Source of the DNA: Pseudomonas sp.
Lineage (GTDB): Bacteria; Pseudomonadota; Gammaproteobacteria; Pseudomonadales; Pseudomonadaceae
Length of the DNA stretch: 64,000 nt
Direction of reading: 5' to 3'
Assembly: GCF_002796985.1 (NCBI RefSeq)
Contig: NZ_PEKX01000003.1
Span: forward strand, 62,001 to 126,000
Shown: one piece after another, positions 16,858 through 25,713 of the stretch
Layout: each line of letters starts with the position of its first letter
Position numbering within the stretch: the first letter of the stretch is position 1
Position numbers and translations under genes: made by a program
The notes under the pieces: generated by a model
Told to the model about the DNA's origin: nothing
The model's input: the letters and a program-made list of their open reading frames with translations, nothing else
Database searches by the model: none

Positions 16858-18137
16858 TGGCTCATCATCCTTTTCCACATCTGGTACGCCTCGCGCATGC
16901 CGCCTTCGTCGGTGGCGTGGGAGACCTTGTCGCCGTTCTCGGCGACCACTTCGCGGTTCAGGCCGCGGTTGACCAGGATCGGTGCATCGACGCCGGCATA
17001 GGAGCCACGCTGCACGCGGTCCCAGGCTTCGGCGTCATCCGGGCTGCCGAAGCCGAACGGGCCCTGGAAGTGCTCGTGGATGCGCATGCGCTCGCGGTTG
17101 GCGATTTCCGGGCCGCCGTCCATGCCCAGCGCGACGTGGCGAATCTCGGTCTCGGTGACGGAGATCGGCCGCAGCACGCGGAAGAACGACATGGACATCG
17201 CCACGTTGGGGAACAGGTTGAGGTTGAAGCCGGCGCCATGCAGCGAACGGACGATGCGACGTACCTGCGCAGGCTCCATGGTCTTCGACAGTTCCTCGGT
17301 GACGTGGGCGAAGCGCTCCTGGAGCTGCTCGGTGCCGTCGTCGTGGTCGAGGTCGACGTGCTCGGGGACCATCACCATCACGCTGTGGCCGTTGCCCAGG
17401 GCGTGGGTGACCGCCTGCTCGTCGCTCATGAACGAGAGCATCTCTTCGGTCTCTTCATCCACCGAGGACATGAACGACTTGTGCACGATGGGGAAGTGGT
17501 AGCCGTCGGTGGTGTTTTCCAGCTGGATCTTCCAGTTGCCGCGGAAGGTGAACTTGTGTTCGCCCTGGGTCTTGATCGGGTAGCCGGCGCCCTGCTTCAT
17601 GAACAGGTCCATCCAGTGCTTGGCGCCGCCGAGGAAGTCTTCCAGCGGCTCGATCTCGTCGTTGTAGGTGGCGAACACCATGCCGGCGTAGCTCTCGACC
17701 CGCAGGCTGGTCAGCGGCAGCTCGGACTTGTCGAGGATGTCCTCGTAGCCGTCCGGGTACGGCAGCGCACGCAGCTTGCCGTCCAGCGCGTAGGACCAGC
17801 TGTGGTACGGGCAGGTGAAGCCGGTGGCGTTGCCCTTGTGCTTCTCGCACACGGTGGCGCCACGGTGGCGGCAGCGGTTTTCCAGGACGTTGATATGGCC
17901 CTTCTTGTCGCGCACCACGATCACCGGGCGGCGACCGACGCTGGTGGTCTTGAAGTCGCCGGCGTTGCGCACTTCGCTTTCGTGGGCGACCCACACCCAG
18001 GTGCGGTAGAAGATCTTGTCCATCTCCGCTTCGAACAGCTGCGGGTCGTTGTACAGCGAAACATCGACGCGGTCGTCGCCGACCAGCTCTTCGACGCTGC
18101 GCGACCGGGCGATCAGCCGGTATTCGTGAGCGCTCAT
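16854..18137 (-). CDS. iacC: IacC-type Rieske ring-hydroxylating dioxygenase large (alpha) subunit (427 aa)
   Basis: Catalytic oxygenase subunit proposed to act late in indole-3-acetate breakdown towards catechol. The Rieske [2Fe-2S] ligands are visible as Cys89-x-His91 (NRCRHRG) and Cys109-x2-His112 (CPYHSW). The mononuclear iron site is NTTDGYHFPIVH, with bridging Asp211 and ligands His214 and His219. Length is normal. The ATG at 18137 follows GAGAGG and is where homologues start; a 30-codon upstream extension overlaps iacH. Electrons should come from IacF. Confidence 0.9.
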   Translation of the reverse strand: MSAHEYRLIARSRSVEELVGDDRVDVSLYNDPQLFEAEMDKIFYRTWVWVAHESEVRNAGDFKTTSVGRRPVIVVRDKKGHINVLENRCRHRGATVCEKHKGNATGFTCPYHSWSYALDGKLRALPYPDGYEDILDKSELPLTSLRVESYAGMVFATYNDEIEPLEDFLGGAKHWMDLFMKQGAGYPIKTQGEHKFTFRGNWKIQLENTTDGYHFPIVHKSFMSSVDEETEEMLSFMSDEQAVTHALGNGHSVMVMVPEHVDLDHDDGTEQLQERFAHVTEELSKTMEPAQVRRIVRSLHGAGFNLNLFPNVAMSMSFFRVLRPISVTETEIRHVALGMDGGPEIANRERMRIHEHFQGPFGFGSPDDAEAWDRVQRGSYAGVDAPILVNRGLNREVVAENGDKVSHATDEGGMREAYQMWKRMMSQ

Positions 18138-18147
18138 GCCCCTCTCC

Positions 18148-19311
18148 TCATGCCGATTTCTTATGTTTTTGCGCAGGCCGCGTGGCAGCCAGGCTGTGTT
18201 CGAGTTGCGCGCCGAAGGCGCACACACGTTCGTCGTCGCCCTGGCGGCCGACGATCTGCAGGCCGACTTTCAGCCCGCCGCAATCCAGGTCCACCGGCAC
18301 GGTCAGCGCCGGGTGTCCGCTCAGGTTGAAAGGCCGTACCAGGGGCGTCATGCCGGCCACGGACTTGCCGTTGCGCGCATCGCTGAGCAGCGGCGGCAGG
18401 TCGGGCATGGTCGGCAGCAAGAGCACTTCAAAGTCCTCCAGCGCGGCATCGATGGCGCGGGTGAAACCGTCGCGCACCTTCTCCGCCTCGGCGCGCTCGG
18501 CGTCTGTGGTGCGGCTGGCCAGCAGCAGGCGCTGCTCGACGTCGGCGCCGATCAGGCCCTTGCCGGTCAGCGCCGCATAAGCGGCCCAGTTCTCGTGGTT
18601 GATCACCACCAGCCCGGCCTGGAAGGCCGCCTCGAATTCACCGAGGAACAGGTGGCTGCGGCGCCAGCCGGCGCGATCGGCGGCGGCGCCCAGGCAAGCC
18701 TGGATGTGCGGCGCCGACGGTACTTCGAGGAAGGCCACACGGGCACCCTCGCCCGGCATCCGAACCTCGCCGAAGCCGGGGCAGATGACCTGCATGGCGG
18801 CGATCAGGTCGGCCATGCTGGCCGCGAACGGGCCGACGCAATCCAGGCTGCTCTGCGCCGGGTGCACGCCGTCACGGCTGACCCGGCCGAAAGTCGGCTT
18901 CAGCCCGGCGATGCCGCAGCAGGCCGCCGGTACGCGGATCGAGCCGCCGGTGTCGGTGCCCAGGGCGATGTCCGCCAGCCCCGCCGCCACGGCGGACGCG
19001 GAGCCGCTGGACGAGCCACCCGGCACACGGTCGGGCGCCATCGGGTTGATCGGCGTGCCGGTCCAGTCGTTGATGCCGGTGACGCCGAAGGCCAGTTCGT
19101 GAAGGTTGGTCTTGCCGACGATCTGCCAGCCGGCGTTCAGCACGGCGTCGACCACGAAGGCGTTGCGCTCGGCTGGCGCGGCATCGGCCAGCGCGCGGGT
19201 GCCGCAACGGGTCGGGTAGCCGGCGATGTCGATGCTGTCCTTGACCGCGACGCGCTTGCCGTTGCCGTTATCGTTGTGGCCCAGGAGGAATTCGCTGACG
19301 AAGGTGCTCAT
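18148..19311 (-). CDS. iacH: IacH-type amidase, amidase-signature family (387 aa)
   Basis: Amidase-signature enzyme related to GatA. The catalytic triad is recognisable: Lys24 in RVAVKDSIDIAG, Ser100 in VPGGSSSGS, and nucleophile Ser124 in GTDTGGSIRVPAA; the 24-residue Ser-Ser spacing is typical. In iac clusters an amidase (IacH) is encoded alongside the oxygenases and may hydrolyse a ring-opened or amide intermediate; its step is not settled to my knowledge. The start overlaps the iacI stop by four bases. The C-terminal residues (AQKHKKSA) are unusually basic. Confidence 0.85.
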   Translation of the reverse strand: MSTFVSEFLLGHNDNGNGKRVAVKDSIDIAGYPTRCGTRALADAAPAERNAFVVDAVLNAGWQIVGKTNLHELAFGVTGINDWTGTPINPMAPDRVPGGSSSGSASAVAAGLADIALGTDTGGSIRVPAACCGIAGLKPTFGRVSRDGVHPAQSSLDCVGPFAASMADLIAAMQVICPGFGEVRMPGEGARVAFLEVPSAPHIQACLGAAADRAGWRRSHLFLGEFEAAFQAGLVVINHENWAAYAALTGKGLIGADVEQRLLLASRTTDAERAEAEKVRDGFTRAIDAALEDFEVLLLPTMPDLPPLLSDARNGKSVAGMTPLVRPFNLSGHPALTVPVDLDCGGLKVGLQIVGRQGDDERVCAFGAQLEHSLAATRPAQKHKKSA

Positions 19312-19808
19312 GGGCGGCTCTCCTCTGCTCTACCCAGCAGGCGCTGCGACAGGCGCTGGGTACGGAAGTGGCTGATCTGCCAGTGCCCGTCGATCTCGCG
19401 GAAATCGATGTCCAGGCGCGTGCCGAACAGCTCGGTGTGGCCCTCGGCGTAGGTCGAAAGCTGCTGCATGATCCATTGCCCGCGCGCGGTGCGGCCGTTG
19501 ACACGGATCGACTCGCTGGTGAGGAAGTGCAGGTTCAGCGTGAAGTGCGGCGACGGCGGCAGGTAGCCGAAGACGAACGCCGCAATCGCCTCGCGGCCCT
19601 GGTGATGGCCGAAGGTTTGCGCGGTGGATGAGCCAATGCCCTCCCATACCGCGTCCTCGCTGAACAGCTCGGCCAGCTCGCTCATCGCCACCGGCGCGTG
19701 CGGCACATCGCAGAGGTCCATGTAGCGGGCCATCAGCCGACGCACCTGGCTCTCCCCTTCGAGGGCCTCCAGGCGGCGGTTCAGTTCGGCCATGCTCAGG
19801 CTGCTCAT
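19308..19808 (-). CDS. iacI: IacI-type SnoaL/NTF2-like protein (166 aa)
   Basis: SnoaL-like fold expected from RRLMARYMDLCDV, LFSEDAVWEGIG, GREAIAAFVFGYLP and the C-terminal DIDFREIDGHWQISHFRTQRL. Such proteins act as small lyases, isomerases or oxygenase partners. In iac clusters the corresponding gene, iacI, has no firmly assigned reaction. It sits between iacB (3 bp gap) and iacH (4-base overlap), so it is clearly in the operon. A third NTF2-like fold in addition to IacD is a normal feature of these loci. Confidence 0.78.
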   Translation of the reverse strand: MSSLSMAELNRRLEALEGESQVRRLMARYMDLCDVPHAPVAMSELAELFSEDAVWEGIGSSTAQTFGHHQGREAIAAFVFGYLPPSPHFTLNLHFLTSESIRVNGRTARGQWIMQQLSTYAEGHTELFGTRLDIDFREIDGHWQISHFRTQRLSQRLLGRAEESRP

Positions 19809-19811
19809 GGC

Positions 19812-20183
19812 TCAGGTCCGCGCGGCTTCAGGGATGGTCAGCGGGCGGCCGATGCGCGCCTCGACCTTGGCGTACTTCCACAGGCTGTACTCGCCCACCG
19901 GGGTGGTGCGGAACAGGTTGCAGGCGTCGATCACGGTCTGGTGGCAGTCGACGTCGGCCATGATGTAGACGGTCCACGGCGAGGTGGTGGACGGGCCGAC
20001 CATCAGGCGGTCGTCATCCAGCACGCCGAGCACGTTCATCCCCGGCAGCGCGCCGAGGTCGCCCATCATCTGCGAGAAGCCCTTCCACACGGTGATGCCT
20101 TCACCGGTGGGCAGGTCGAAGAACGGCTGGGCGATGCCGATGCAGAACAGTACGCGCAAGGGTTCGGTGGTGGGACGGGTCAT
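19812..20183 (-). CDS. iacB: IacB-type small conserved protein (123 aa)
   Basis: Short soluble protein beginning MTRPTTEPLRVLFCIGIAQPFFDLP and ending VEARIGRPLTIPEA. It resembles a dimeric alpha-beta barrel-like protein (VYIMADVDCHQTVIDACNLFRTTPVGEYSLWKYAKVEARIG), but no catalytic motif is evident. It lies 30 bp downstream of iacA and 3 bp before iacI. IacB of characterised clusters is also a small protein of unknown role, so the symbol rests on position and size. Confidence 0.7.
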   Translation of the reverse strand: MTRPTTEPLRVLFCIGIAQPFFDLPTGEGITVWKGFSQMMGDLGALPGMNVLGVLDDDRLMVGPSTTSPWTVYIMADVDCHQTVIDACNLFRTTPVGEYSLWKYAKVEARIGRPLTIPEAART

Positions 20184-20213
20184 GTGTCGAGTCCTTGTTC
20201 TTATAGGGTTGAA

Positions 20214-21365
20214 TCAGATGTATCCGGGGAACGGCGGCACATCGAGCAGCACCGCGCCGGCGCCGTCGTACATGCCATCGCTGAGGAAGGCGTGCTGGGT
20301 GACCACCATGGCGTCGCGCAGGTAGCGCTGCAGTGGGTGGTGCATATAGATCGCCGTGGTACCGGCCAGGGTGTAGGCGCGGCGCACCACGTCGGCGCCG
20401 GCGCGGGACACGTGCACGGCGGACAGGCGCAGCTGGCTGACCTGTTCGGGGCTCACCGCATCGCCGGCCAGGATGGATTCCCAGACGGCCTCGGTGGCGT
20501 CATAGAAGAAGCCGCGCGCGGCCTGCAGTTCGGCTTCGGCCTTGCCAATCTCGATGCGCACGTAGGCGCGGTCGCCGAGCTTGGGCGCGCCGGTCACACC
20601 GCTGGAGGAGGCCATGCGGGTGATCTCGTCCAGCGCCGCGCGGGCCAGGCCGAGGTTGACCACGGCGAGCACCTGGGCGGCGTAGGCGATGGTCGGGTAG
20701 CGGTACAGCGGCTCGTCGATGTTGGATTCGCCGCCACGGATGAAGGTCCAGTCGTCCGCGACGAAGGCGTTGTCCAGCTTCAGGTCGTGGCTGCCGGTGC
20801 CCTTGAGGCCGACCACGTTCCAGTTCTCGACGATCTCCACGTCCCTGGCGCGCAGCACTGCGGTGCGCGGCTTGCCGCCGGGGCCACCGATGCCGATGCC
20901 GACGCCGAGCACGTCGGCGCCCTTGCAGCCGCTGGCGAACTTCCAGGTGCCGCTGACCCGCCAGCCGCCTTCCACTTGCGTGGCCGGCTGGATCGGGAAC
21001 AGGCCGCCAGCGAACACCAGGTCCGGGCCGTCGGCATAAAGTTCGGCTTGGGTATGGCGGGGCAGCGCGCTGAGGTAAGTGCTGGCGCTGCCAAAGCTGG
21101 CAACCCAGCCGGCGGAACCGTCGGCCTCGGCGATGCGCTCGATCAGGCGCAGGAACTGGGCTGGCGGCAGTGCGTCGCCACCGAAGCAGCGCGGCGTCGC
21201 GGCGCGGTAGATGCCGACATCGCGGAAGCGTTCGATCATGTCGCGCGGCACGTGGGAGTGGCTGTCGAACTCCTCGCGGCGCTGGCGGACTTCATCCAGT
21301 ACACGCTGGAATTCGAGGGCACGGCCGTCCGCATCGAGCGGTTCGGCGAGGGCGGCACGCAGCAT
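20214..21365 (-). CDS. iacA: IacA-type flavin-dependent monooxygenase, acyl-CoA dehydrogenase fold (383 aa)
   Basis: First gene of the operon. The product has the acyl-CoA-dehydrogenase/HpaB-like fold used by two-component flavin monooxygenases: ADGSAGWVASFGSASTYLSALP, then GWRVSGTWKFASGCKGADVLGVG and a C-terminal helical domain (SAVHVSRAGADVVRRAYTLAGTTAIYMHHPLQRYLRDA). IacA starts IAA catabolism by hydroxylating the indole ring and turns indole into indoxyl. It needs reduced flavin, yet no flavin reductase gene (iacG) is found in this window. I chose ATG 21365, with GGAG upstream; the open frame runs 38 codons further into the divergent promoter. Confidence 0.84.
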   Translation of the reverse strand: MLRAALAEPLDADGRALEFQRVLDEVRQRREEFDSHSHVPRDMIERFRDVGIYRAATPRCFGGDALPPAQFLRLIERIAEADGSAGWVASFGSASTYLSALPRHTQAELYADGPDLVFAGGLFPIQPATQVEGGWRVSGTWKFASGCKGADVLGVGIGIGGPGGKPRTAVLRARDVEIVENWNVVGLKGTGSHDLKLDNAFVADDWTFIRGGESNIDEPLYRYPTIAYAAQVLAVVNLGLARAALDEITRMASSSGVTGAPKLGDRAYVRIEIGKAEAELQAARGFFYDATEAVWESILAGDAVSPEQVSQLRLSAVHVSRAGADVVRRAYTLAGTTAIYMHHPLQRYLRDAMVVTQHAFLSDGMYDGAGAVLLDVPPFPGYI

Positions 21366-21446
21366 GGCGTCATCTCCGGTTGTTCTTGTAGGGCCGGCCC
21401 GTTCGATGCGGGTCGGTCGTCGTTGGGGCCAGTGTATGAACCGCCG

Positions 21447-21472
21447 TGCACGCCCAACTATTGGTGCGTGCA
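21447..21472. promoter_or_regulatory. 26-bp palindrome in the iacA / kinase divergent promoter
   Basis: Arms TGCACGC (21447-21453) and GCGTGCA (21466-21472) are separated by 12 bp that contain CCAA and TTGG. It sits 82 bp upstream of iacA and 107 bp before the kinase gene, a fitting place for an operator. The binding protein is unknown. Confidence 0.5.
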
Positions 21473-21578
21473 GCCCCATGCCTAAAGAAATCCCCTAGTC
21501 GGCGCCGGGTTACTCCGCAGTCCCATCGCGCTACGCTGCGCGGTATAAAGACAGCACCTGCCTCCGAGAGCGCGTTCG

Positions 21579-23054
21579 ATGTTCCAGCCCAAGCCCGACG
21601 ACTTCCTCACCCTGCTGCAGGCCATGCCGCTGTGCGTGATCCTCCACGATGCGCAGACCAAGGAAATCCTCTGGGCGAACAACGCCGCCCTCGCCGTGCT
21701 CGGCTTCACCCTGGAAGAGCTGGTGCCGCTGAAGGCCCCGGACATGACCGCCAAGGCCCCGCAGTACCGCCGCTCGGTCGGCCTGCGCTGGCTGGAAGGC
21801 GCGGCGCGCACCGGCCAGCGCACCATCGAGTGGTGCTACCGCTCCAAGCAGGGCGTGGAGATTCTTTCCGAAGCCGTCGCCACCCGCGTCCACCTGCAGG
21901 AGCGCGACGTGCTGATGGTGCAGTTCCGCGATATCTCGAAGGAGAAGCAAGTCGAGCGCGACCTGCAGCGTTTCGAGAGCCGCCTGAAGGCCTTCATGCA
22001 GGACCTCGCCGAAGGCGTGGCGGTGCTGGATGCGGACGGCAAGCTGCGCTTCCTCAGCGAGTCTGCCCTGCCCCTGCTGGGCGGCAGCCAGGACGACTGG
22101 ATGGCGCACAACTTCCTCGACCGCTGCGACACCACCACGCGCCCGCGCCTGCTGCATCACCTCGCCATGCAGCCGCCGAGCCGCGAGCCGTACTCGGTCA
22201 GCTACCAGTTGCAACGCCTGGACGGCGAATGGCGCTGGCACCATGCGACCTGCCGCTACATCGAGATCGAGGACGACCTGGTCGGCCACCTGCTGCTGTT
22301 CCGCGACGTCACCGATCAGGTGCGCGCGGCCCAGGCACAACGCCAGAGCGACCAGAAGCTGGAGTACCTGGCGCGCTACAACGCCATGGGTGAAATGGCC
22401 CTGGCGATCGCCCACGAACTCAGCCAGCCGCTGGCGGCCACGCGCAACTTCATCGAGGGTGCGCTGATCCGTCTGGACCGCGAGCAGAAGACCGAAGCCT
22501 CCGCCGCCTGGGGCCTGGACAGCGCCGTGCGGCAGATCGAGCACGCCTCGCTGATCATCAAGAGCGTGCGCGAATACGTGGTGAAGCTGGAGCAGGCCGA
22601 ACAGCGCATCGACCTCAACGAACTGCTTGGCGAGACGCTCTATTTCATCAGCCTCAAGGCCCAGCCGAGCAACGTGCGGGTTGAGCTTGAGCGCTGCGAC
22701 GAACCGCTGTGGGTGAGTTGCGAGAAAGTGCTGGTCGGCCAGGTGATCCTCAACCTCGCCTTCAACGCCATCGAGGAGATGCTCAACCTCCCCGAAGACC
22801 GCCGCCTGCTGCGCATCCGCACTTCTAGCGAAGGGAACAGCGCGCGGTTGTCAGTCCTCGACCAGGGCCGGGGCATTGATGCCGGGGCCAGGGAACGGTT
22901 GTTCGATGGTTTCTTCACCTCGAAAGTGAGCGGCAACGGCATTGGGTTGGCGCTGTGCCAGAGCATCGTTTCGCGGCACCGCGGGGACATCTGGGCGGAG
23001 AACGTCGAGCCGTGCGGGGCGATGTTCTGTTTCGAGCTGCCGTTGGCGGAGTGA
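21579..23054 (+). CDS. PAS-domain sensor histidine kinase divergent from the iac operon (491 aa)
   Basis: Cytoplasmic hybrid-free kinase with no predicted membrane segment. Residues ~8-115 form a PAS domain (LLQAMPLCVILHDAQTKEILWANNAALAVLGF), and ~130-245 a second PAS (FMQDLAEGVAVLDADGKLRFLSESALPLLGG). The HisKA phospho-acceptor is His279 in ALAIAHELSQPLAATRNF. HATPase_c boxes follow (ILNLAFNAIEEML, LDQGRGIDAGARERLFDGFFTSK, GNGIGLALC). The H-box is of the FixL/StyS/TodS kind. Some iac clusters carry a kinase/regulator pair (IacS/IacR2), so a role as IAA sensor is plausible. No response regulator gene is adjacent. Confidence 0.88.
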   Translation: MFQPKPDDFLTLLQAMPLCVILHDAQTKEILWANNAALAVLGFTLEELVPLKAPDMTAKAPQYRRSVGLRWLEGAARTGQRTIEWCYRSKQGVEILSEAVATRVHLQERDVLMVQFRDISKEKQVERDLQRFESRLKAFMQDLAEGVAVLDADGKLRFLSESALPLLGGSQDDWMAHNFLDRCDTTTRPRLLHHLAMQPPSREPYSVSYQLQRLDGEWRWHHATCRYIEIEDDLVGHLLLFRDVTDQVRAAQAQRQSDQKLEYLARYNAMGEMALAIAHELSQPLAATRNFIEGALIRLDREQKTEASAAWGLDSAVRQIEHASLIIKSVREYVVKLEQAEQRIDLNELLGETLYFISLKAQPSNVRVELERCDEPLWVSCEKVLVGQVILNLAFNAIEEMLNLPEDRRLLRIRTSSEGNSARLSVLDQGRGIDAGARERLFDGFFTSKVSGNGIGLALCQSIVSRHRGDIWAENVEPCGAMFCFELPLAE

Positions 23055-23100
23055 TCGGGCGCCGACGCTTTGCACTCCACGCCGCGCGCCGGCACTGCCT

Positions 23101-23176
23101 GTAGGAGCGAGCTTGCTCGCGAACCCATCTGCCGGGGCTCCGGAGCCAAGCGGTTCGCGAGCAAGCTCGCTCCTAC
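23101..23176. repeat. REP doublet (family A)
   Basis: GTAGGAGCGAGCTTGCTCGC-GAAC at 23101-23124 and the inverse at 23153-23176, in the 315-bp gap between the kinase and fusA2 3' ends. Confidence 0.9.
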
Positions 23177-23225
23177 GAAGATCAAAAGCACCGACGCTCT
23201 TGGGCACCGTTGTGGGTTCAGCACC

Positions 23226-23296
23226 GTAGGGCGCATAACCTGGAACAGGTTATCCGCCATTCCCGGCGGATAACGCTGGCGCGTTATGCGCCCTGC
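23226..23296. repeat. Family C element, long form
   Basis: GTAGGGCGCATAACCTGGAA plus CAGGTTATCCGCC, then GGCGGATAACGCTGGCGCGT plus TATGCGCCCTGC. Nested inverted repeats allow a cruciform-like fold. An almost identical copy is at 27189-27263. Confidence 0.9.
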
Positions 23297-23328
23297 GAAA
23301 AGCGCCATCGCCGGGCTCCACCAAAGAG

Positions 23329-23350
23329 AACGGCGCCCGCGGGCGCCGTT
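23329..23350 (-). terminator. Perfect 22-bp palindrome at the fusA2 3' end
   Basis: AACGGCGCCCG paired with CGGGCGCCGTT, 20 bp beyond the fusA2 stop. There is no strong U tract, so termination is likely but not certain. Confidence 0.6.
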
Positions 23351-23369
23351 GCTGGCTCTGGCTGGACGA

Positions 23370-25478
23370 TCAGCCGTGGGACTTCTTGATGATCGCCTCG
23401 GCAATGTTCGCCGGCGCCTCGGCGTACTTGGTGAACTCCATCGAGTAGCTCGCCCGCCCCTGGGACATCGAACGCACATCCGTGGCATAACCGAACATCT
23501 CGCCCAGCGGCACCTCGGCGCGGATCACCTTGCCCGCTGGCGTGTCTTCCATGCCCTGGATCAGCCCGCGCCGGCGGTTCAGGTCGCCCATCACGTCGCC
23601 CATGTAGTCCTCCGGCGTCACCACCTCGACCTTCATCACCGGCTCCAGCAGCACCGCGCCGCCCTTCTGCGAGAGCTGTTTGGTGGCCATGGAGGCGGCG
23701 ATCTTGAACGCCATCTCGCTGGAGTCGACGTCGTGGTAGGAGCCGTCGAACACCGAGGCCTTCAGGCCGATCAGCGGGTAGCCGGCGAGCACGCCGTTCT
23801 GCATCTGTTCCTCGATGCCCTTCTGGATCGCCGGGATGAACTCGCGCGGGATCACGCCGCCGACCACCTCGTTGACGAACTCCAGCCCATCCTTGCCCTC
23901 GTCGCCCGGCTCGAAGCGAATCCAGCAATGGCCGAACTGGCCACGGCCGCCGGACTGGCGGACGAACTTGCCTTCGATCTCGCACTTCTTGCGGATCGCC
24001 TCGCGGTAGGCCACCTGCGGCTTGCCGATGTTGGCCTCGACGTTGAACTCGCGGCGCATGCGGTCGACGATGATGTCCAGGTGCAGTTCACCCATGCCGG
24101 AAATGATGGTCTGCCCGGTTTCCTCGTCGGTCTTTACACGGAATGACGGGTCTTCCTGGGCCAGCTTGGACAAGGCGATGCCCATTTTTTCCTGGTCGGC
24201 CTTGGTCTTGGGTTCCACGGCCACGGAAATCACCGGATCGGGGAAGTCCATGCGTTCGAGGATGATCGGCTTGTCGATGGCGCACAGGGTGTCGCCGGTG
24301 GTGACGTCCTTCATGCCGATCAGCGCGGCGATATCGCCGGCGCGCACTTCCTTGATCTCCTCGCGCTGGTTGGCGTGCATCTGCACCATCCGCCCGACGC
24401 GTTCCTTCTTGATCTTCACCGAGTTGAGCACGGCGTCGCCGCTGCTGAGCACGCCGGAATAGACTCGGGCAAAAGTCAGGGTACCGACGAAGGGGTCGGT
24501 AGCGATCTTGAACGCCAGCGCGGAGAACGGCTCGCTGTCGTCGGCGTGGCGCTCCAGGTGCTTCTCTTCATCGTCGGGGTGGGTGCCATTGATCGCGGGG
24601 ATTTCCGAAGGCGCCGGCAGGTAGTCGATCACTGCGTCGAGCACCAGCGGCACGCCCTTGTTCTTGAACGAGGAGCCGAGCACCGCCGGGACGATCTCGT
24701 TGGCCAGGGTGCGCTGACGCAGGCCGGCCTTGATCTCTTCGACGGTCAGCTCCTGGCCTTCGAGGTACTTGTTCATCAGCTCGTCGTTGGCTTCGGCGGC
24801 GGCTTCGATCATGTGCGCGCGCCACTCCTCCGCCAGCGCCTGCAACTCGGCGGGGATCGCTTCCTCGGTGTAGCTGGTGCCCTGATCGGCATCGTTCCAG
24901 ACGATGGCCTTCATCTTCACCAGGTCGATCTGCCCGGCGAAGGTTTCCTCCGAGCCGATGGCCAGCTGGATCGGCACCGGGGTATGGCCCAGGCGCTGTT
25001 TGATCTGCGCCACGACGCGGAGGAAGTCGGCGCCCTGGCGGTCCATCTTGTTCACGTAGGCCAGGCGCGGCACGTGGTACTTGTTGGCCTGGCGCCAGAC
25101 CGTCTCGGACTGCGGCTCGACGCCATCGGCGCCGCTGAACACCACCACTGCGCCGTCGAGCACGCGCAGCGAGCGCTCCACCTCGATGGTGAAGTCCACG
25201 TGGCCGGGGGTGTCGATGATGTTGAAGCGGAACTTGTGGTCGTACTGCTTGGTGGAGCCCTGCCAGAACGCCGTGGTGGCCGCCGAGGTGATGGTGATGC
25301 CGCGCTCCTGTTCCTGCACCATCCAGTCCATGGTCGCCGCGCCGTCGTGCACCTCGCCCATCTTGTGGTTCACACCGGTGTAGAAAAGGATGCGCTCGGT
25401 CGTCGTGGTCTTGCCGGCGTCGACGTGGGCGACGATGCCGATGTTGCGGTAAAGCTCGATGGGCGTGGTGCGAGCCAT
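23370..25478 (-). CDS. fusA2: Elongation factor G, second copy type FusA2 (702 aa)
   Basis: Ribosomal translocase GTPase. The G motifs are intact: AHVDAGKTTTTERIL (G1), RGITITSAATT (G2), DTPGH (G3), NKMD (G4) and GSSFKNKGV (G5). Domain IV/V is complete through the C-terminal SMEFTKYAEAPANIAEAIIKK. It is not in the rpsL-rpsG-fusA-tufA operon; it stands alone beside iron genes, as the fusA2 paralogue does in P. aeruginosa from memory. The ATG at 25478 follows AGCACGCC with no strong Shine-Dalgarno sequence. Its promoter region is shared with fecI and holds a Fur-box-like site. Confidence 0.92.
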   Translation of the reverse strand: MARTTPIELYRNIGIVAHVDAGKTTTTERILFYTGVNHKMGEVHDGAATMDWMVQEQERGITITSAATTAFWQGSTKQYDHKFRFNIIDTPGHVDFTIEVERSLRVLDGAVVVFSGADGVEPQSETVWRQANKYHVPRLAYVNKMDRQGADFLRVVAQIKQRLGHTPVPIQLAIGSEETFAGQIDLVKMKAIVWNDADQGTSYTEEAIPAELQALAEEWRAHMIEAAAEANDELMNKYLEGQELTVEEIKAGLRQRTLANEIVPAVLGSSFKNKGVPLVLDAVIDYLPAPSEIPAINGTHPDDEEKHLERHADDSEPFSALAFKIATDPFVGTLTFARVYSGVLSSGDAVLNSVKIKKERVGRMVQMHANQREEIKEVRAGDIAALIGMKDVTTGDTLCAIDKPIILERMDFPDPVISVAVEPKTKADQEKMGIALSKLAQEDPSFRVKTDEETGQTIISGMGELHLDIIVDRMRREFNVEANIGKPQVAYREAIRKKCEIEGKFVRQSGGRGQFGHCWIRFEPGDEGKDGLEFVNEVVGGVIPREFIPAIQKGIEEQMQNGVLAGYPLIGLKASVFDGSYHDVDSSEMAFKIAASMATKQLSQKGGAVLLEPVMKVEVVTPEDYMGDVMGDLNRRRGLIQGMEDTPAGKVIRAEVPLGEMFGYATDVRSMSQGRASYSMEFTKYAEAPANIAEAIIKKSHG

Positions 25479-25694
25479 GGCGTGCTCCGTTTCTGCTGGT
25501 TGACTGCCGGGCCTGCAGCTGCGGGTCCGTTGCCTGCGCGGGGACGGCGAGAGGAAGTGCAGCGTCAGAAATTTCTGAGCGCAACAGGCTCAAGGTAGCG
25601 CGTCTTCGTGGCAATTCCAGTGTCGGGCCGTCGCAGTGGGTGTCGTCCGACCGGCTGCGCGGCAGTGCCATTGCGCTGACGCGTAGGAAAACCA

Positions 25695-25713
25695 TAAAAT
25701 GATAGTCATTCTC
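25695..25713. promoter_or_regulatory. Fur box-like operator between fusA2 and fecI
   Basis: TAAAATGATAGTCATTCTC matches 15 of 19 positions of the classical Fur consensus by my alignment, with the core ATGATA-TCATT intact. It lies 25 bp upstream of the fecI-type sigma factor and 217 bp upstream of fusA2. Confidence 0.85.
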
